A stretch of DNA of 64,000 nt from Corynebacterium aquilae DSM 44791 (GCF_001941445.1 NZ_CP009245.1:1883992-1947991); one strand, 5' to 3'; counted from the stretch's first letter, positions 47,050-56,362 are shown. Program-made: numbers and translations. Notes: generated by a model from the sequence alone, not told the origin.

Positions 47050-47952
47050 ATGTTCTATGGGTTAGCTGCTTACATCTTGTGGGGGGCGTTTCCGGCCTAC
47101 TTCCCGCTGCTTCAGCCGGCGTCCCCGTTTGAGATTTTGGCGCACCGGATTGTGTGGACGGCCGTCGCCATGGTGATTGTCATGGCGGTGCGTGGCACCT
47201 GGCGAGAATTGTTGCGCATTGATGCGAAAACCTGGGCTACGACCGCGTTGCTTGCGGTGCTGATTGCCACGAACTGGCTTTTGTATGTCATCACGGTCAA
47301 CAGCGATCACGTGGCCGAGGCCGCGTTGGGTTATTTCATTAACCCTTTGGTCTCAATCGCTTTGGGCATGCTGATTTTGAAGGAGCAGCTGCGCCGGCTG
47401 CAGGCCGCCTCGGTGGTGTTGGCGGCGATCGCGGTGGGCTATTTGACGATTTTGGGCGGTCATCCGCCGTTGCTGGGTTTGGGCTTGGCGTTTTCTTTCG
47501 GCCTATATGGTTTGGTGAAAAAGCAGATCAAGCTCAATGCCACCGCGTCTTTGGCTGCCGAAACTGTCTTTTTGACCCCGCTGGCGTTGGGCTATTTGTT
47601 GTTTCTTTCGGCCACGGGGCGTGGCACTTTCACCAGCGAAGGCCCCGGGCACATGCTGCTGTTGATGTCGACGGGTGTGGTCACCGCGGTGCCACTATTG
47701 TTGTTTGGCATTGCGGCGAAAAAGATTCCCCTTTCCACCGTTGGCATGCTGCAGTACATCACCCCAACTTTGCAGATGTTGTGGGCGGTGTTTGTGGTCA
47801 ACGAGCATCTTGATGCCAATCGCTGGATCGGGTTCAGCATTATCTGGGTGGCGGTGGTGTTGTATCTCGTCGATACCGCCACTCACGCTGCCCCGCGGCG
47901 AACACGGCGGCGCGATCGGACTAGCTCCTCCCCTACCCCGCCCGCCGGATAG
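47050..47952 (+). CDS. rarD: EamA-family transporter RarD
   Basis: This 300-residue protein has ten membrane segments made of two EamA repeats. The RarD pattern is clear: LWGAFPAYFPLLQPASPFEI near residue 11, HRIVWT, TNWLLYVITVNSDHVAEAAL near residue 79, GYFINPLVSIALG, and in the second half QYITPTLQMLWAV. RarD is linked to chloramphenicol sensitivity in E. coli by name only; the substrate is unknown. The C-terminus is basic (RRTRRRDR). It starts right after a promoter-like stretch with no gene upstream on the same strand. Confidence 0.85.
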   Translation: MFYGLAAYILWGAFPAYFPLLQPASPFEILAHRIVWTAVAMVIVMAVRGTWRELLRIDAKTWATTALLAVLIATNWLLYVITVNSDHVAEAALGYFINPLVSIALGMLILKEQLRRLQAASVVLAAIAVGYLTILGGHPPLLGLGLAFSFGLYGLVKKQIKLNATASLAAETVFLTPLALGYLLFLSATGRGTFTSEGPGHMLLLMSTGVVTAVPLLLFGIAAKKIPLSTVGMLQYITPTLQMLWAVFVVNEHLDANRWIGFSIIWVAVVLYLVDTATHAAPRRTRRRDRTSSSPTPPAG

Positions 47953-48025
47953 TGCTGTGTCTGGCCGGCGGTGAACTGGTGGGCGGCCAGCCTTGGGGGG
48001 TGTGCGTATTTATTTGGGGTGCGGT

Positions 48026-48718
48026 TTAACGCTGAGGTTGTTCTTCGAGCCGTTTGACGGGCTGGATGCCGAAACGGCCCCACACCGCACCTTCCGGGGC
48101 GGGGTCGATGGCGATTATGCCGCTTTGCCCTTCGAGCTTTTTCAACTGGCCTGCCGTGGCGTACACCACCACCCCGTCGATCCCTTTGACGTCGAGTCCG
48201 GCTCGACGCGCCCGCTGGAGCCATTGTTCGAACACGTCGGAGCGGGTGGCTCCTGCGGTGGGTTCTGGTAGGGCGAGTTCTTTGGCGCCGTCGAAAACCA
48301 TGGCGTCGACGCGTTGGAAGCCGATGGGTTCGAGGATGCCGCCGGCCTGTGCGGGGGTGAGTGGCTGGGAGAAGGTGATCAGCGCGAACACGGTGCGATC
48401 GTCGGGTATGTCCGCCAGCGCACGGTGAGTGCGGGCGGTGTAGTCGGCCATGGTTTCTTGATAATCACGGCCGATGACGTCACCGTTAGGAGCCATGGGT
48501 TTGGAGGTTTTATCCGAGTTCATCAAGAATGCCCCGAGGGTGAGAATGAGGGCGATGATGAGGATGAGCGCGCCGATGCGGCGGCGCCGGTAGATGATGT
48601 CGGGGTGGCGTGGTGGCTGGCGGCGGGGTTGCCGGGGACCGGGGGCTTGGGTGCGGGCGTGGTGGGATGCGGTGGGGACGATGACCCGCCGCGCCCTCGG
48701 CGGGGTGTGTTCGCTCAT
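48026..48718 (-). CDS. membrane-anchored hypothetical protein
   Basis: This 230-residue protein has a basic, Pro/Arg/His-rich N-terminus of about 45 residues. One membrane helix follows (RIGALILIIALILTLGAFLM, near 47-66), then a soluble domain of about 165 residues facing outward (VFALITFSQPLTPAQAGGIL, then IDGVVVYATAGQLKKLEGQ). I do not recognise the domain. It lies 54 bases downstream of rluD and could share the lspA-rluD transcript. Confidence 0.6.
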   Translation of the reverse strand: MSEHTPPRARRVIVPTASHHARTQAPGPRQPRRQPPRHPDIIYRRRRIGALILIIALILTLGAFLMNSDKTSKPMAPNGDVIGRDYQETMADYTARTHRALADIPDDRTVFALITFSQPLTPAQAGGILEPIGFQRVDAMVFDGAKELALPEPTAGATRSDVFEQWLQRARRAGLDVKGIDGVVVYATAGQLKKLEGQSGIIAIDPAPEGAVWGRFGIQPVKRLEEQPQR

Positions 48719-48771
48719 GTGCGGTGGCCTTGGGTGCTGTGAAAGTGCCTGGGTGGGGTGATGTTGTGAGG

Positions 48772-49698
48772 TTATTCGCTGCGCAGCACGTCGAGGGCGT
48801 GCTGGAGGTCGTCCGGGTAGGGGCTTTCGATGGTCATGGCGCGGCCGTCGGCGGGGTGGGTGAAGCCGAGGCTGACGGCGTGGAGCCATTGGCGGGTCAG
48901 TCCGAGTTTTTCGTTGAGGCGGGGGTCGCTGCCGTACATGGGGTCACCACAGCAGGGGTGGTGGAGGGCGGAGAAGTGGACGCGGATTTGGTGGGTGCGG
49001 CCGGTTTCGAGGTGTACGTCGACGAGGGTGGCTTCGCGGAAAGCTTCGATGGTGTCGTAGTGGGTGACGGAGTGTTTGCCGTCGCTGGTGACGGCAAATC
49101 GCCACCCGGCGGAGGGGTGCCGGCCGATGGGTGCTTCGATGGTGCCGGTCAGGGGGTCTGGGTGGCCTTGGACGAGGGCGTGGTAGGTCTTGGTGACGGT
49201 GCGGTAGCGGAAGGCGCGTTTGAGGTGGGTGTAGGCGCGTTCGCTGGCGGCGACGACCATCACGCCGCTGGTTCCCACGTCGAGGCGTTGGACGATGCCT
49301 TGGCGTTCCGGGGGCCCGGAGGTGGAGATGCGGTAGCCGGCGGCGGCGAGTCCTCCGACGACGGTGGGACCGTCCCAGCCGACGGTGGGGTGGGCGGCTA
49401 CTCCGACGGGTTTGTCGACGGCGATGAGGTCGTCGTCGGAGTAGAGGATGTTCATGCCTTCGACGGGTTCGGCGGTCGGCATGAGGGGTTTGGGTGCTTC
49501 AGGCAGGGTGACGATGAGGAAGGCGTCGGCTGTGAGTCGGTCGGATTTGCCGACTGCTACCCCGTCGAGCAGGATGTCGCCGGCGGTGGCTAGTTCTGCT
49601 GCCGCGGTGCGGGAGATACCGAGCAGTTTGGCGATGCCGGCGTCAACCCGCATGCCGGCGAGTCCGTCGGGTACGGGCAGCTGTCGTACGTCACGCAT
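48772..49698 (-). CDS. rluD: pseudouridine synthase, RluA/RluD family
   Basis: This enzyme makes pseudouridines in 23S rRNA. The 308-residue protein has an N-terminal S4 domain ([22 protein letters not shown]) and the catalytic motif [16 protein letters not shown] near residue 135, with the active-site Asp in [24 protein letters not shown] follows near 245. The ATG at 49698 overlaps the end of lspA by 8 bases, an arrangement (lspA-rluD) conserved in many bacteria. Exact target uridines are assumed from the family. Confidence 0.92.
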   Translation of the reverse strand: MRDVRQLPVPDGLAGMRVDAGIAKLLGISRTAAAELATAGDILLDGVAVGKSDRLTADAFLIVTLPEAPKPLMPTAEPVEGMNILYSDDDLIAVDKPVGVAAHPTVGWDGPTVVGGLAAAGYRISTSGPPERQGIVQRLDVGTSGVMVVAASERAYTHLKRAFRYRTVTKTYHALVQGHPDPLTGTIEAPIGRHPSAGWRFAVTSDGKHSVTHYDTIEAFREATLVDVHLETGRTHQIRVHFSALHHPCCGDPMYGSDPRLNEKLGLTRQWLHAVSLGFTHPADGRAMTIESPYPDDLQHALDVLRSE

Positions 49699-50215
49699 GG
49701 GCGGTGTCCTCCTTGGTGGTGCGGCCGGGTGTGTCACTGGGGTGTTTTTTGTCGCCGATGAAGCTTAAGAGCACGAGCAGGGCCGCGCCGCAGGTAATCG
49801 CGCTGTCTGCCACGTTGAAGATGGCGAAGTTGCCGATGGAGATGAAGTCGACGACGTGGCCGAAGCCGAAACTTGGGGCCCGGAACAGCCGGTCGATGAG
49901 GTTGCCGGCGGCGCCTCCGGCGATCAGGGCCGCGCCGATGGCGTTGGCGGGGCTGGTGATGTAGCGGGAGGCGATGGCCACACCGATGACGAAGGCGGCC
50001 TGGATGAGGGTGAAGATCCAGGTGTGGCCGCTGCCCATGGAGAACGCGGCTCCAGAGTTGAAGGTCAGATACAGGCGGGCGAAGTCGCCGATGACTGGGG
50101 TGGGCACGCCCGGGGTTTGGGTTGCGAGGATGAGCCACTTGCTGAGCTGATCCAAGGCAACCACGACCAGCGCGATGGCCAGCATTAAGAGGGGAATTCT
50201 GCTGCGTTGGGGCAC
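49691..50215 (-). CDS. lspA: lipoprotein signal peptidase
   Basis: LspA cleaves the signal peptide of prolipoproteins after Lgt has modified the cysteine. The 174-residue membrane protein has four helices. The catalytic Asp residues are seen in [13 protein letters not shown] near 104 and [14 protein letters not shown] near 133, and DQLSKWLI lies in helix 1. Its polar tail ends in EDTAHA. It acts on products of lgt (in this window) such as the four lipoproteins noted here. It overlaps rluD by 8 bases. Confidence 0.95.
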   Translation of the reverse strand: MPQRSRIPLLMLAIALVVVALDQLSKWLILATQTPGVPTPVIGDFARLYLTFNSGAAFSMGSGHTWIFTLIQAAFVIGVAIASRYITSPANAIGAALIAGGAAGNLIDRLFRAPSFGFGHVVDFISIGNFAIFNVADSAITCGAALLVLLSFIGDKKHPSDTPGRTTKEDTAHA

Positions 50216-50376
50216 CCCGCCATCTTTTCACATCGTTGACGTTGCTTCACCTTTCGGCCACCACTGCGTGTCTTTGGGTGGGCTGGTGCTCGGGTGGGTG
50301 CTTCTGGTGGGCTGGCGGGTTGGGGGTGATTTCCCCGTCGCTCGTGGGGCTGCCATGTATGTTGGGGCTTATGGTT

Positions 50377-51345
50377 ATGTCGCGGAATTTTGCCTTGTCC
50401 ACTTTCAGCGCTGTTACCGTGTGCGCCCTGGCTTTTGGGGTTGGGGCGTGTGGTAGCGCTACCGAGGAGTCGACTCAGGCGGCGGCGACGGCGACTGAGG
50501 ATGCGGGTGCGCTCAACGTTGATGCGCCGAAGCTGACTCTGGTCGATGAGGGCACCGGTGAAAAGCGGGTGTTGGAATACGACCTGACGGGCAAGAAAGA
50601 TGTGGTGGATTCCGGCCACCTATATGTGGCGCAGGGCTTTAGCCAGCAGATGCTTCCTGCAGAGGGGCTGAATCCGCTTCCCCCGGAGCAGTCCGATGTG
50701 ATCGGGCTCAACGCCGATTATGAGGCGACTTCGGTGTCTTCGCCTGATGCGTCCATGGTGGATATTGTGCTGGCATCGAGTCGTTTTGATGATTTGTCGC
50801 GGGCGGAGCAGGTGCAAAGCGCGGCCGATGGTTTCGATGTGAAGCTGTCGACGTTGCCGACAGGTCAGATCCGCACGGTGTCTTTGACGGCACCGCAAGA
50901 CAGTGCGGATGAGGGGCGTGCCGCGGTGGAGTCCTTGGTGATGGCGTTGCTGGCTACCCCGGTACAGTTTCCGACCGATCCGGTCGGTGAGGGTGCCGTG
51001 TGGGAGTTGGATTCGCGGGTTCCGGGTAGCAATGCTTTGTTGCAGAAGACGACGCTGACTGCCACGAAGATCAGCGATAGTGGTGTGGATCTGGAGGTCA
51101 GTATCCAGCAGCGCCCCACGCAGGGGGCGCTGGATTTGGGTGATGTTGGTTTGACCGGTGAGTTGAAGGTGCAGTCCAGCCAGACGTTGTCGCGCGGAAA
51201 GCTGCATGTTGATTTCACCAAGCCGGTGCCGACTTCCGGCAAGGTGGAGTCGATCACTCGTATCGTCTATGGCCGTGCCGGCGATGAGGGGGCCGATTCG
51301 ACTCGCGTGGTCCAGGACATGTCTACCCAGGTGGAATACTCTTAA
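50377..51345 (+). CDS. lipoprotein, unknown function
   Basis: This 322-residue protein has a signal peptide ending in the lipobox FGVGACGS (Cys 25), an acidic linker and a globular domain of about 270 residues, mostly beta-strand in appearance (VWELDSRVPGSNALLQKTTL, then LTGELKVQSSQTL). No named domain was recognised. ATG 50377 is preferred with GGGG upstream; ATG 50371 is possible, and residues further upstream are not signal-peptide-like. It is divergent from lspA and ends before a strong hairpin. Confidence 0.7.
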   Translation: MSRNFALSTFSAVTVCALAFGVGACGSATEESTQAAATATEDAGALNVDAPKLTLVDEGTGEKRVLEYDLTGKKDVVDSGHLYVAQGFSQQMLPAEGLNPLPPEQSDVIGLNADYEATSVSSPDASMVDIVLASSRFDDLSRAEQVQSAADGFDVKLSTLPTGQIRTVSLTAPQDSADEGRAAVESLVMALLATPVQFPTDPVGEGAVWELDSRVPGSNALLQKTTLTATKISDSGVDLEVSIQQRPTQGALDLGDVGLTGELKVQSSQTLSRGKLHVDFTKPVPTSGKVESITRIVYGRAGDEGADSTRVVQDMSTQVEYS

Positions 51346-51453
51346 AAACCTGTCTCCCCCACCGCTGTTTCTTGGCGGTAACACGCAGCTAGCGCGGGAC
51401 GGCATGGCACCGGCGATGGTGCCTTGCTGCGACGTGGGGGGTGCGCGTAAAAA

Positions 51454-51497
51454 GACGCCACCGCGCCTCGAAACTGATTCGGCGGCGCGGTGGCGTC
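51454..51497. terminator. bidirectional terminator hairpin between two lipoprotein genes
   Basis: GACGCCACCGCGCC at 51454-51467 pairs perfectly with 51484-51497 over a 16-base loop. On the minus strand TTTTTACGCG follows, so it serves the Mtb12-like gene best; it can also stop the plus-strand transcript. Confidence 0.85.
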
Positions 51498-51535
51498 GTT
51501 GCTTAGCCCGGGCTGCGATGCGGCGGGCTTGGGTG

Positions 51536-52186
51536 TTAGTTGGCGGGTGCTTCGGCCGGTGCGGGCTGCTCGCCCTCGGCCGGTGCCGGCTGCTCACCTT
51601 CGGCCGGCGCGGGCTGCTCACCTTCGGCCGGCGCGTCGGCGGCGGGTGCAGGCATCGGGGCGACCTCAGACTGGCACATCGCCGGGACCTGATCCGGGGA
51701 AACGGTGTTGGTGATCAGGGTGCACGCCCAGGAGCGAGACAGCTTCCACTGTCCATCTTCGTAGACGAACTCCACGTTTTTGGCGATCTCGGCGGGGCGC
51801 TCCGGGAGGGTGTAGGAGACGCTAGCCAAGACACTGTTGGGGGCGTAGCCCGGCAGCACCGGGTTGACGACCTGGAAGTCCGCGCCGGATTCTTCCTTGG
51901 AACGGGTCATGGTCTCAAACAGTTCGGGGGCGCTGTCGCCGTCCTGCACGGTGGAGACCTTTTCTTCGACCGGCAGGTTGGGGTCGGTGGCGCGCGCCAG
52001 AACCTCGTTGAGTTCTTCCGCGGTCGGCATCGGAGCGACTTCCGCGGCGGTGGCCGGGGCGGCCTCGGCGGCGCTGGTGGCGGCCGCGGTGGTTTTGGCG
52101 GCCTCGTCAGCGTCGTTGGAGCAAGCGCCAAGGGTCAGTGCGCACGCCATCACGGCAGCACATGCAGCAGCAGGGGTGATCTTCAT
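51536..52186 (-). CDS. Mtb12-like lipoprotein with PAPAEGEQ repeats
   Basis: This 216-residue protein has a lipobox ALTLGACSN (Cys 22) and an Ala/Thr-rich linker. Its Mtb12/NTF2-like domain contains VLPGYAPNSVLASVSYTLPE and EFVYEDGQWKLSRSWAC. A proline-rich tail follows, in which PAPAEGEQ is repeated. The domain resembles that of the lipoprotein at 26829-27533. The M. tuberculosis MTB12 antigen is secreted and of unknown function. ATG 52186 lies just after GGAGAG. Confidence 0.8.
   Translation of the reverse strand: MKITPAAACAAVMACALTLGACSNDADEAAKTTAAATSAAEAAPATAAEVAPMPTAEELNEVLARATDPNLPVEEKVSTVQDGDSAPELFETMTRSKEESGADFQVVNPVLPGYAPNSVLASVSYTLPERPAEIAKNVEFVYEDGQWKLSRSWACTLITNTVSPDQVPAMCQSEVAPMPAPAADAPAEGEQPAPAEGEQPAPAEGEQPAPAEAPAN
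51552..51635. repeat. 24-bp tandem repeat inside the Mtb12-like gene
   Basis: Three full 24-base units (51552-51575, 51576-51599, 51600-51623) and half a fourth differ by one to three bases. They encode the eight-residue PAPAEGEQ repeats at the C-terminus. The 24-base period keeps the frame if copies are lost or gained, so length variation between strains is plausible. Confidence 0.9.
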
Positions 52187-52553
52187 ATCTCTCCATTGAG
52201 CCTTACCCATTCCCCACCCCCAAACCGGGTGGCGGGAAACTAAGCAACGGCGTTGTTCGATGTTCGCGCGGATTGTCGTTGTAGCTGGCGCAGCCTGCGA
52301 GATCGCTGGATCTCCTGCCCCTTAGGCAGCTGAGCTGGCCGAGACGAACAAACCTCAGATTGCTTTGATGGTGGCGTTAGACAGCCACACATAACGATGC
52401 CATGTTACACCTGTGACTGGTGTGAAACTAATAAACTCGTGGGTTTTTCGTGGGGAGTGTGGGATAGTACACACGAAAAACAGCGGGGGCTAAGCTCCCG
52501 CAGGGGTAATAAACCACTGCCCCGAAGCACAGAAACTGTGGCACGATGAACCC
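52187..52553. other. 367-bp divergent leader region with several stems
   Basis: No gene is visible between the Mtb12-like lipoprotein (minus) and ansA (plus). The minus-strand leader can fold several hairpins. GCTGCC...GGCAG and GAGATC-CAGC-GATCTC lie near 52300-52335. A larger CCCGCCACCC/GGGTGGGG stem lies near 52209-52240, just before the GGAGAG ribosome site. The ansA side carries a separate inverted repeat (listed). I could not assign the leader to a known riboswitch class. Confidence 0.4.
52443..52481. promoter_or_regulatory. inverted repeat GTTTTTCGTG-N19-CACGAAAAAC upstream of ansA
   Basis: Two perfect 10-base arms (52443-52452 and 52472-52481) flank 19 bases that include GATAGT, a -10-like hexamer. 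The right arm ends about 70 bases before the ansA ATG. It may be an operator framing the ansA promoter. Confidence 0.4.
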
Positions 52554-53537
52554 ATGACTTCAGCCGCATCCAACGCATCGGACAACCCCCAAGACACCAC
52601 CACCGAGGCCGTGCCGAAAAAAATCGTCGTATTAACCACCGGCGGCACCATCGCATGCACCCACGCCCCGGGTGGTGAGCTGCTTCCCACGGTCTCCGGG
52701 GAAGAACTTGTCGCACCCGTGCGCGCCCGTTTCGAATCAACCGGCGTCGACATCGTCGTCCGCGAACTCAACCGGATGGATTCCTCCTCCATGACCTTCG
52801 CCGACATCGACGAAATCGTCGAGGCCGTCCACGACGCCCTCGACGACGAAGATGTCACCGGCGTGGTCGTCACCCACGGAACGGACTCCATGGAGGAAAC
52901 CGCCGTGGCCGTCGATACCTTCCACAACGACCCTCGCCCGGTCATTTTCACCGGCGCCCAGCACTCCTTCGACCACCCCCAAGCAGACGGGCCCGGCAAC
53001 CTGTTTGAAGCCATCGTCATCGCCGGCGACTCCAGCGCCCGCGATATTGGTGCGCTGATCGTCTTCGGACACGCCGTCATCCCGGCGCGCGGCGCGACAA
53101 AGTGGCACACCTCCGATGAGTTGGCCTTTGCCACCAATGGCCCGGAGGAGCCGACCCGCCCCGATCCGATCGCCCCGCACAAGCTGGCGGATGTTCGCGT
53201 CGACATTGTTCACGCCTACGCCGGCGCGTCTGGTGACGTGGTCGACGCCCTCGTTGAGGCGGGTTCTCAAGGGCTGGTGGTTGAGGCCATGGGCTCCGGC
53301 AACGTCGGATCCGCAATGGGGGCGGCCCTTGCCCGCGCCATGGATAAAGACATCCCCGTGGTGATTTCCACCCGCGTTCCCCGCGGTGAGGTTTATGGTG
53401 CTTATGGCGGCGCCGGCGGCGGGGCCACCTTAAAAGCCAAGGGGGCGACGGGGTCGACGTATATGCGCTCCCCGCAGGCCCGCGTGCTACTGGCCATTGC
53501 GATTGCCACCGGCCACCACCCGGCCACCCTGTTCTAG
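52554..53537 (+). CDS. ansA: L-asparaginase
   Basis: The enzyme hydrolyses asparagine to aspartate and ammonia. The 327-residue protein has both class signatures: VLTTGGTIAC near residue 28 with the nucleophile Thr, and VVTHGTDSMEETA near 103 with the second catalytic Thr-Asp. GAYGGAGGG lies near 282. A polar, Thr/Ser-rich N-terminus of about 20 residues has no signal peptide, so it is probably cytoplasmic. It is monocistronic, with a hairpin behind it. Confidence 0.93.
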   Translation: MTSAASNASDNPQDTTTEAVPKKIVVLTTGGTIACTHAPGGELLPTVSGEELVAPVRARFESTGVDIVVRELNRMDSSSMTFADIDEIVEAVHDALDDEDVTGVVVTHGTDSMEETAVAVDTFHNDPRPVIFTGAQHSFDHPQADGPGNLFEAIVIAGDSSARDIGALIVFGHAVIPARGATKWHTSDELAFATNGPEEPTRPDPIAPHKLADVRVDIVHAYAGASGDVVDALVEAGSQGLVVEAMGSGNVGSAMGAALARAMDKDIPVVISTRVPRGEVYGAYGGAGGGATLKAKGATGSTYMRSPQARVLLAIAIATGHHPATLF

Positions 53538-53575
53538 GCTGATATCGGTCAACACCAAACCCCCGCTCTTCTTCC

Positions 53576-53612
53576 CACCGCCCATCGCGAGCTTTATTCG
53601 CGGTGGGCGGTG
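53576..53612 (+). terminator. terminator downstream of ansA (also faces dinB)
   Basis: CACCGCCCATCGCG at 53576-53589 pairs with CGCGGTGGGCGGTG at 53599-53612 with one wobble pair and a 9-base loop. TTGTTGTC follows on the plus strand. Confidence 0.8.
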
Positions 53613-53618
53613 TTGTTG

Positions 53619-55115
53619 TCATTTGGCAGCAGGGGGCTGCTCGCCTACATCCAACGCTTGGGCGCGTTGCTTTTCGCGCGGCCCCAGTCCCCACTCCAGG
53701 CTGTCGAGGGGATCCGCGGGCTCAAGCAGCGGGTCATCTACCCTAAACGACCGGGTTACTCCGCGGGTGGTGGTGCGGGTTTCGAAACGCACACTGACCA
53801 CCCCCAGCCCACTGCCCTGCACCCACCCATGCCCAAAATCTGGGTGGTACACATCCCGCGTCGGCCACCATTGATGCGAGGAATCCTGCCCTTGCACCGA
53901 CTGCAGAGCATCACTACCCCCAGCCAAAGTCATGGAAGCTTCCATATCTTCCTCGCTGAGGCTTTCTGTCTCCTGACGGGTTGTCACCAAAAGCCGATCC
54001 AGCTCCGGGAACATCACCTGCTGGTTCATGTCCTCCAGCCCAGAAAAACTCACCCCCACCAGTCGGATCGGTCCGGTGTCTTTGGGGTAGCGGATGAGGT
54101 TTTGTGCCTGCATCCACAGCAGCTCGCGATCATCGGTGGGGTGCGGCAGCGTCGCCGAGCGGGTGTGCTGGCTAAAATCCGCCAGCTTCATCTTCACCGT
54201 CACCGTTTTCGCGCCCCGGCGATCCTTAGCGAAACGCACAAACGCCTGCTCAAACGCGCGGCGCAACGCCACATCGACCTCGGCGACGGTGAGCAAATCC
54301 TGCGCATAGGTGTGCTCAGCGCCAATGGACTTCGACTCCGCCCGCGGGGCGGTGGGGCGCTCATCCACGCCGCGTGCCAGCGCGTGCAAACTACCCCCCA
54401 CCGTCTTGCCCAACACTGCCCGCGCGGTATCGGCATCCATGGCGGCAAATTCCCCAATCGTGCGAATGCCCACCTGATGAAGTTTGCTTTCAGCCACCGG
54501 GCCTATGCCCCACAGCTTGCGCACCGGCAGCGGATTAAGCACCTGCGCCTGCTGCTCATGGGTGATCACCCGCACCCCATCAGGTTTTGCCAAACCAGAG
54601 GCGATCTTGGCGTATTGCTTTCCTGAGCCAGCCCCCACCGAGGACGGCAGGCCGGTAGCTTCCTTGATCGCAGCCCGCAGGTCTTGTGCCCAGGCTTCTA
54701 CCTGGGAGGCTGTCGCCCCCTGTAGGTGGGCGGGCTCCAAAAAAGCCTCGTCGATAGACAGCTGCTCCATCACCCCGGCATGACGGGCCACAATGTCAAA
54801 CACCTTCCGCGAGGCCGCCACGTACACGCTGCGCCGGGGGCGCACAATCACCGCAGAAAAACCCGCCCGCTTTTTTGCTTGCCACATCGGCATCGCCGAG
54901 TGCACCCCGAAGCGTCGCGCTTCATAGGACGCACCGGCCACCACTCCCCTGCCGGACACCCCGCCCACCAAGACCGGTCGGCCCCGCAACGTCGGGCGGG
55001 TTAGTTGCTCCACCGAGGCGAAAAACGCATCCATGTCGATATGCAAAACCCACCGGCGCGGCCTGTGGTCACTGCCGGTCGAAGACATCGAAGACGAAAA
55101 ATCTGGACGGGACAC
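53619..55115 (-). CDS. dinB: DNA polymerase IV (Y family)
   Basis: This translesion polymerase of 498 residues has the catalytic HIDMDAFFASVEQ near residue 26 and LSIDEAFLEP near 118, holding the metal-binding Asp and Glu residues. The palm-thumb part GIGPVAESKLHQVGIRTIGE lies near 200 and a little-finger domain (VTVKMKLADFSQHTRSATLP) near 300. The C-terminal 100 residues, with LDRLLVTTRQ and an acidic-basic extension, are longer than in E. coli DinB (351 residues), as seen in other actinobacteria. I saw no SOS (LexA) box just upstream. GTG 55115 is the likely start; ATG 55088 is possible. Confidence 0.93.
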   Translation of the reverse strand: MSRPDFSSSMSSTGSDHRPRRWVLHIDMDAFFASVEQLTRPTLRGRPVLVGGVSGRGVVAGASYEARRFGVHSAMPMWQAKKRAGFSAVIVRPRRSVYVAASRKVFDIVARHAGVMEQLSIDEAFLEPAHLQGATASQVEAWAQDLRAAIKEATGLPSSVGAGSGKQYAKIASGLAKPDGVRVITHEQQAQVLNPLPVRKLWGIGPVAESKLHQVGIRTIGEFAAMDADTARAVLGKTVGGSLHALARGVDERPTAPRAESKSIGAEHTYAQDLLTVAEVDVALRRAFEQAFVRFAKDRRGAKTVTVKMKLADFSQHTRSATLPHPTDDRELLWMQAQNLIRYPKDTGPIRLVGVSFSGLEDMNQQVMFPELDRLLVTTRQETESLSEEDMEASMTLAGGSDALQSVQGQDSSHQWWPTRDVYHPDFGHGWVQGSGLGVVSVRFETRTTTRGVTRSFRVDDPLLEPADPLDSLEWGLGPREKQRAQALDVGEQPPAAK

Positions 55116-55142
55116 TATGCGCCCCAGTCTATCGTTGAAGCT

Positions 55143-56168
55143 TTAGGGCTGCGGGTGCGGGGAGTCGTCTCCATCGAACAACTCCGGCACATCGGTGGCG
55201 GTGACTGTTCCCATCGCGGTGGCCGCCATCGCGATGGTCGCCTGCGGCTGCTGCACGTCAGCAATAGCCTCGGCTGCATCCCAATCGGCAGGATCCGCCT
55301 GGGGCGCCAGCTGAGGCTTGGTGGAAATCTCCGCCGGGCTAGAGCTGCGGCGGCTGGCTACCGCGATCACCACCAACGCGATTCCGAACATCTCCCACAG
55401 CGACAGGCTTTGGCCCAACACCACCACCCCCAACACCGCAGCAGTCACCGGGTAAAGAGCCGACAACACCGAAAACACATCACGCCCCGCCAAGCGCATG
55501 GCGTACTGATCGCACAAGGTGGGCACCACGGTCGACAAGAAAGCCAAAGCCACAATCAAGCCACCAAGCTTTCCGGGTGACACCGTCCAGCCGGGCCAGT
55601 AGTAGATCATGATCGGGCTGGTGATCAGCGCCGCGTACACAAAGGCAATGCCGAGGCTTTGCTGGGACAGCCCCGCGCCCGCAATCTTGACCCCCGCGAT
55701 GATGTAGAGCGCCCAGCCGGCGGCCGAACCTAAGGCAAACAGCACCCCAATGGGGCTGCCAGCCCACTGGGCGCCTGAGACGATCACCACGCCCGTCACC
55801 GTGGCGACCAGGATCATCCAGTCCCGCACCGTACGGCTACCCAAAGCCGCCACCACCGCAGGTCCCAGAAACTCGATCGCCACCGCAGTACCCATGGGGA
55901 TGCGATCGATGGCCTCATAAAAAGTCATGTTCATCGTCACCATGGCCAGCCCGAACACCACCGCAATTCGGCCGGCGCGCCCCGTGAAGTTTTCTTTTTT
56001 GGGGCGAAAGACAATCAGCAGGATTACGCCGGCGACAAAAATTCGCAGCCACGCCACCACCAGGGGGCTCAGGGAGGCAAACAAACCAATGGCCACGGCC
56101 GCACCGCTATACAGCGAGGTGGCCGACGCCACCATCAGCGCCGGTGCTGCCAGGCGTGAGCGGACCAT
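55143..56168 (-). CDS. DMT/EamA-family exporter, RhtA-like
   Basis: This 341-residue protein has ten membrane segments in two EamA repeats (YSGAAVAIGLFASLSPLVVA near the start, MGTAVAIEFLGPAVVAALGS in the first half, LGVVVLGQSLSLWEMFGIAL at the end). The pattern and the sequence TAVAIEFLGPA fit RhtA-type threonine/homoserine exporters. A hydrophilic tail of about 60 residues follows. AGGGG lies 7 bases before ATG 56168. It ends 27 bases before dinB and could be co-transcribed with it. Confidence 0.78.
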   Translation of the reverse strand: MVRSRLAAPALMVASATSLYSGAAVAIGLFASLSPLVVAWLRIFVAGVILLIVFRPKKENFTGRAGRIAVVFGLAMVTMNMTFYEAIDRIPMGTAVAIEFLGPAVVAALGSRTVRDWMILVATVTGVVIVSGAQWAGSPIGVLFALGSAAGWALYIIAGVKIAGAGLSQQSLGIAFVYAALITSPIMIYYWPGWTVSPGKLGGLIVALAFLSTVVPTLCDQYAMRLAGRDVFSVLSALYPVTAAVLGVVVLGQSLSLWEMFGIALVVIAVASRRSSSPAEISTKPQLAPQADPADWDAAEAIADVQQPQATIAMAATAMGTVTATDVPELFDGDDSPHPQP

Positions 56169-56362
56169 AAAACTACCCCTAGAACCCTTCTCATGGCGGT
56201 TGAGCGCCACCACTTTTATGATGCTGAAGCGCGTTGAATCAGACGCAAACTATCGCAGCATACCGAGGCGGGGATATTTTTCATAGACACGTGTGAGCAC
56301 ACACAAAAAGACCCGCGTAGTGTGACTGCCTCGCCGCGCGAGCGCGCCAAGTTGCCGGTTCA

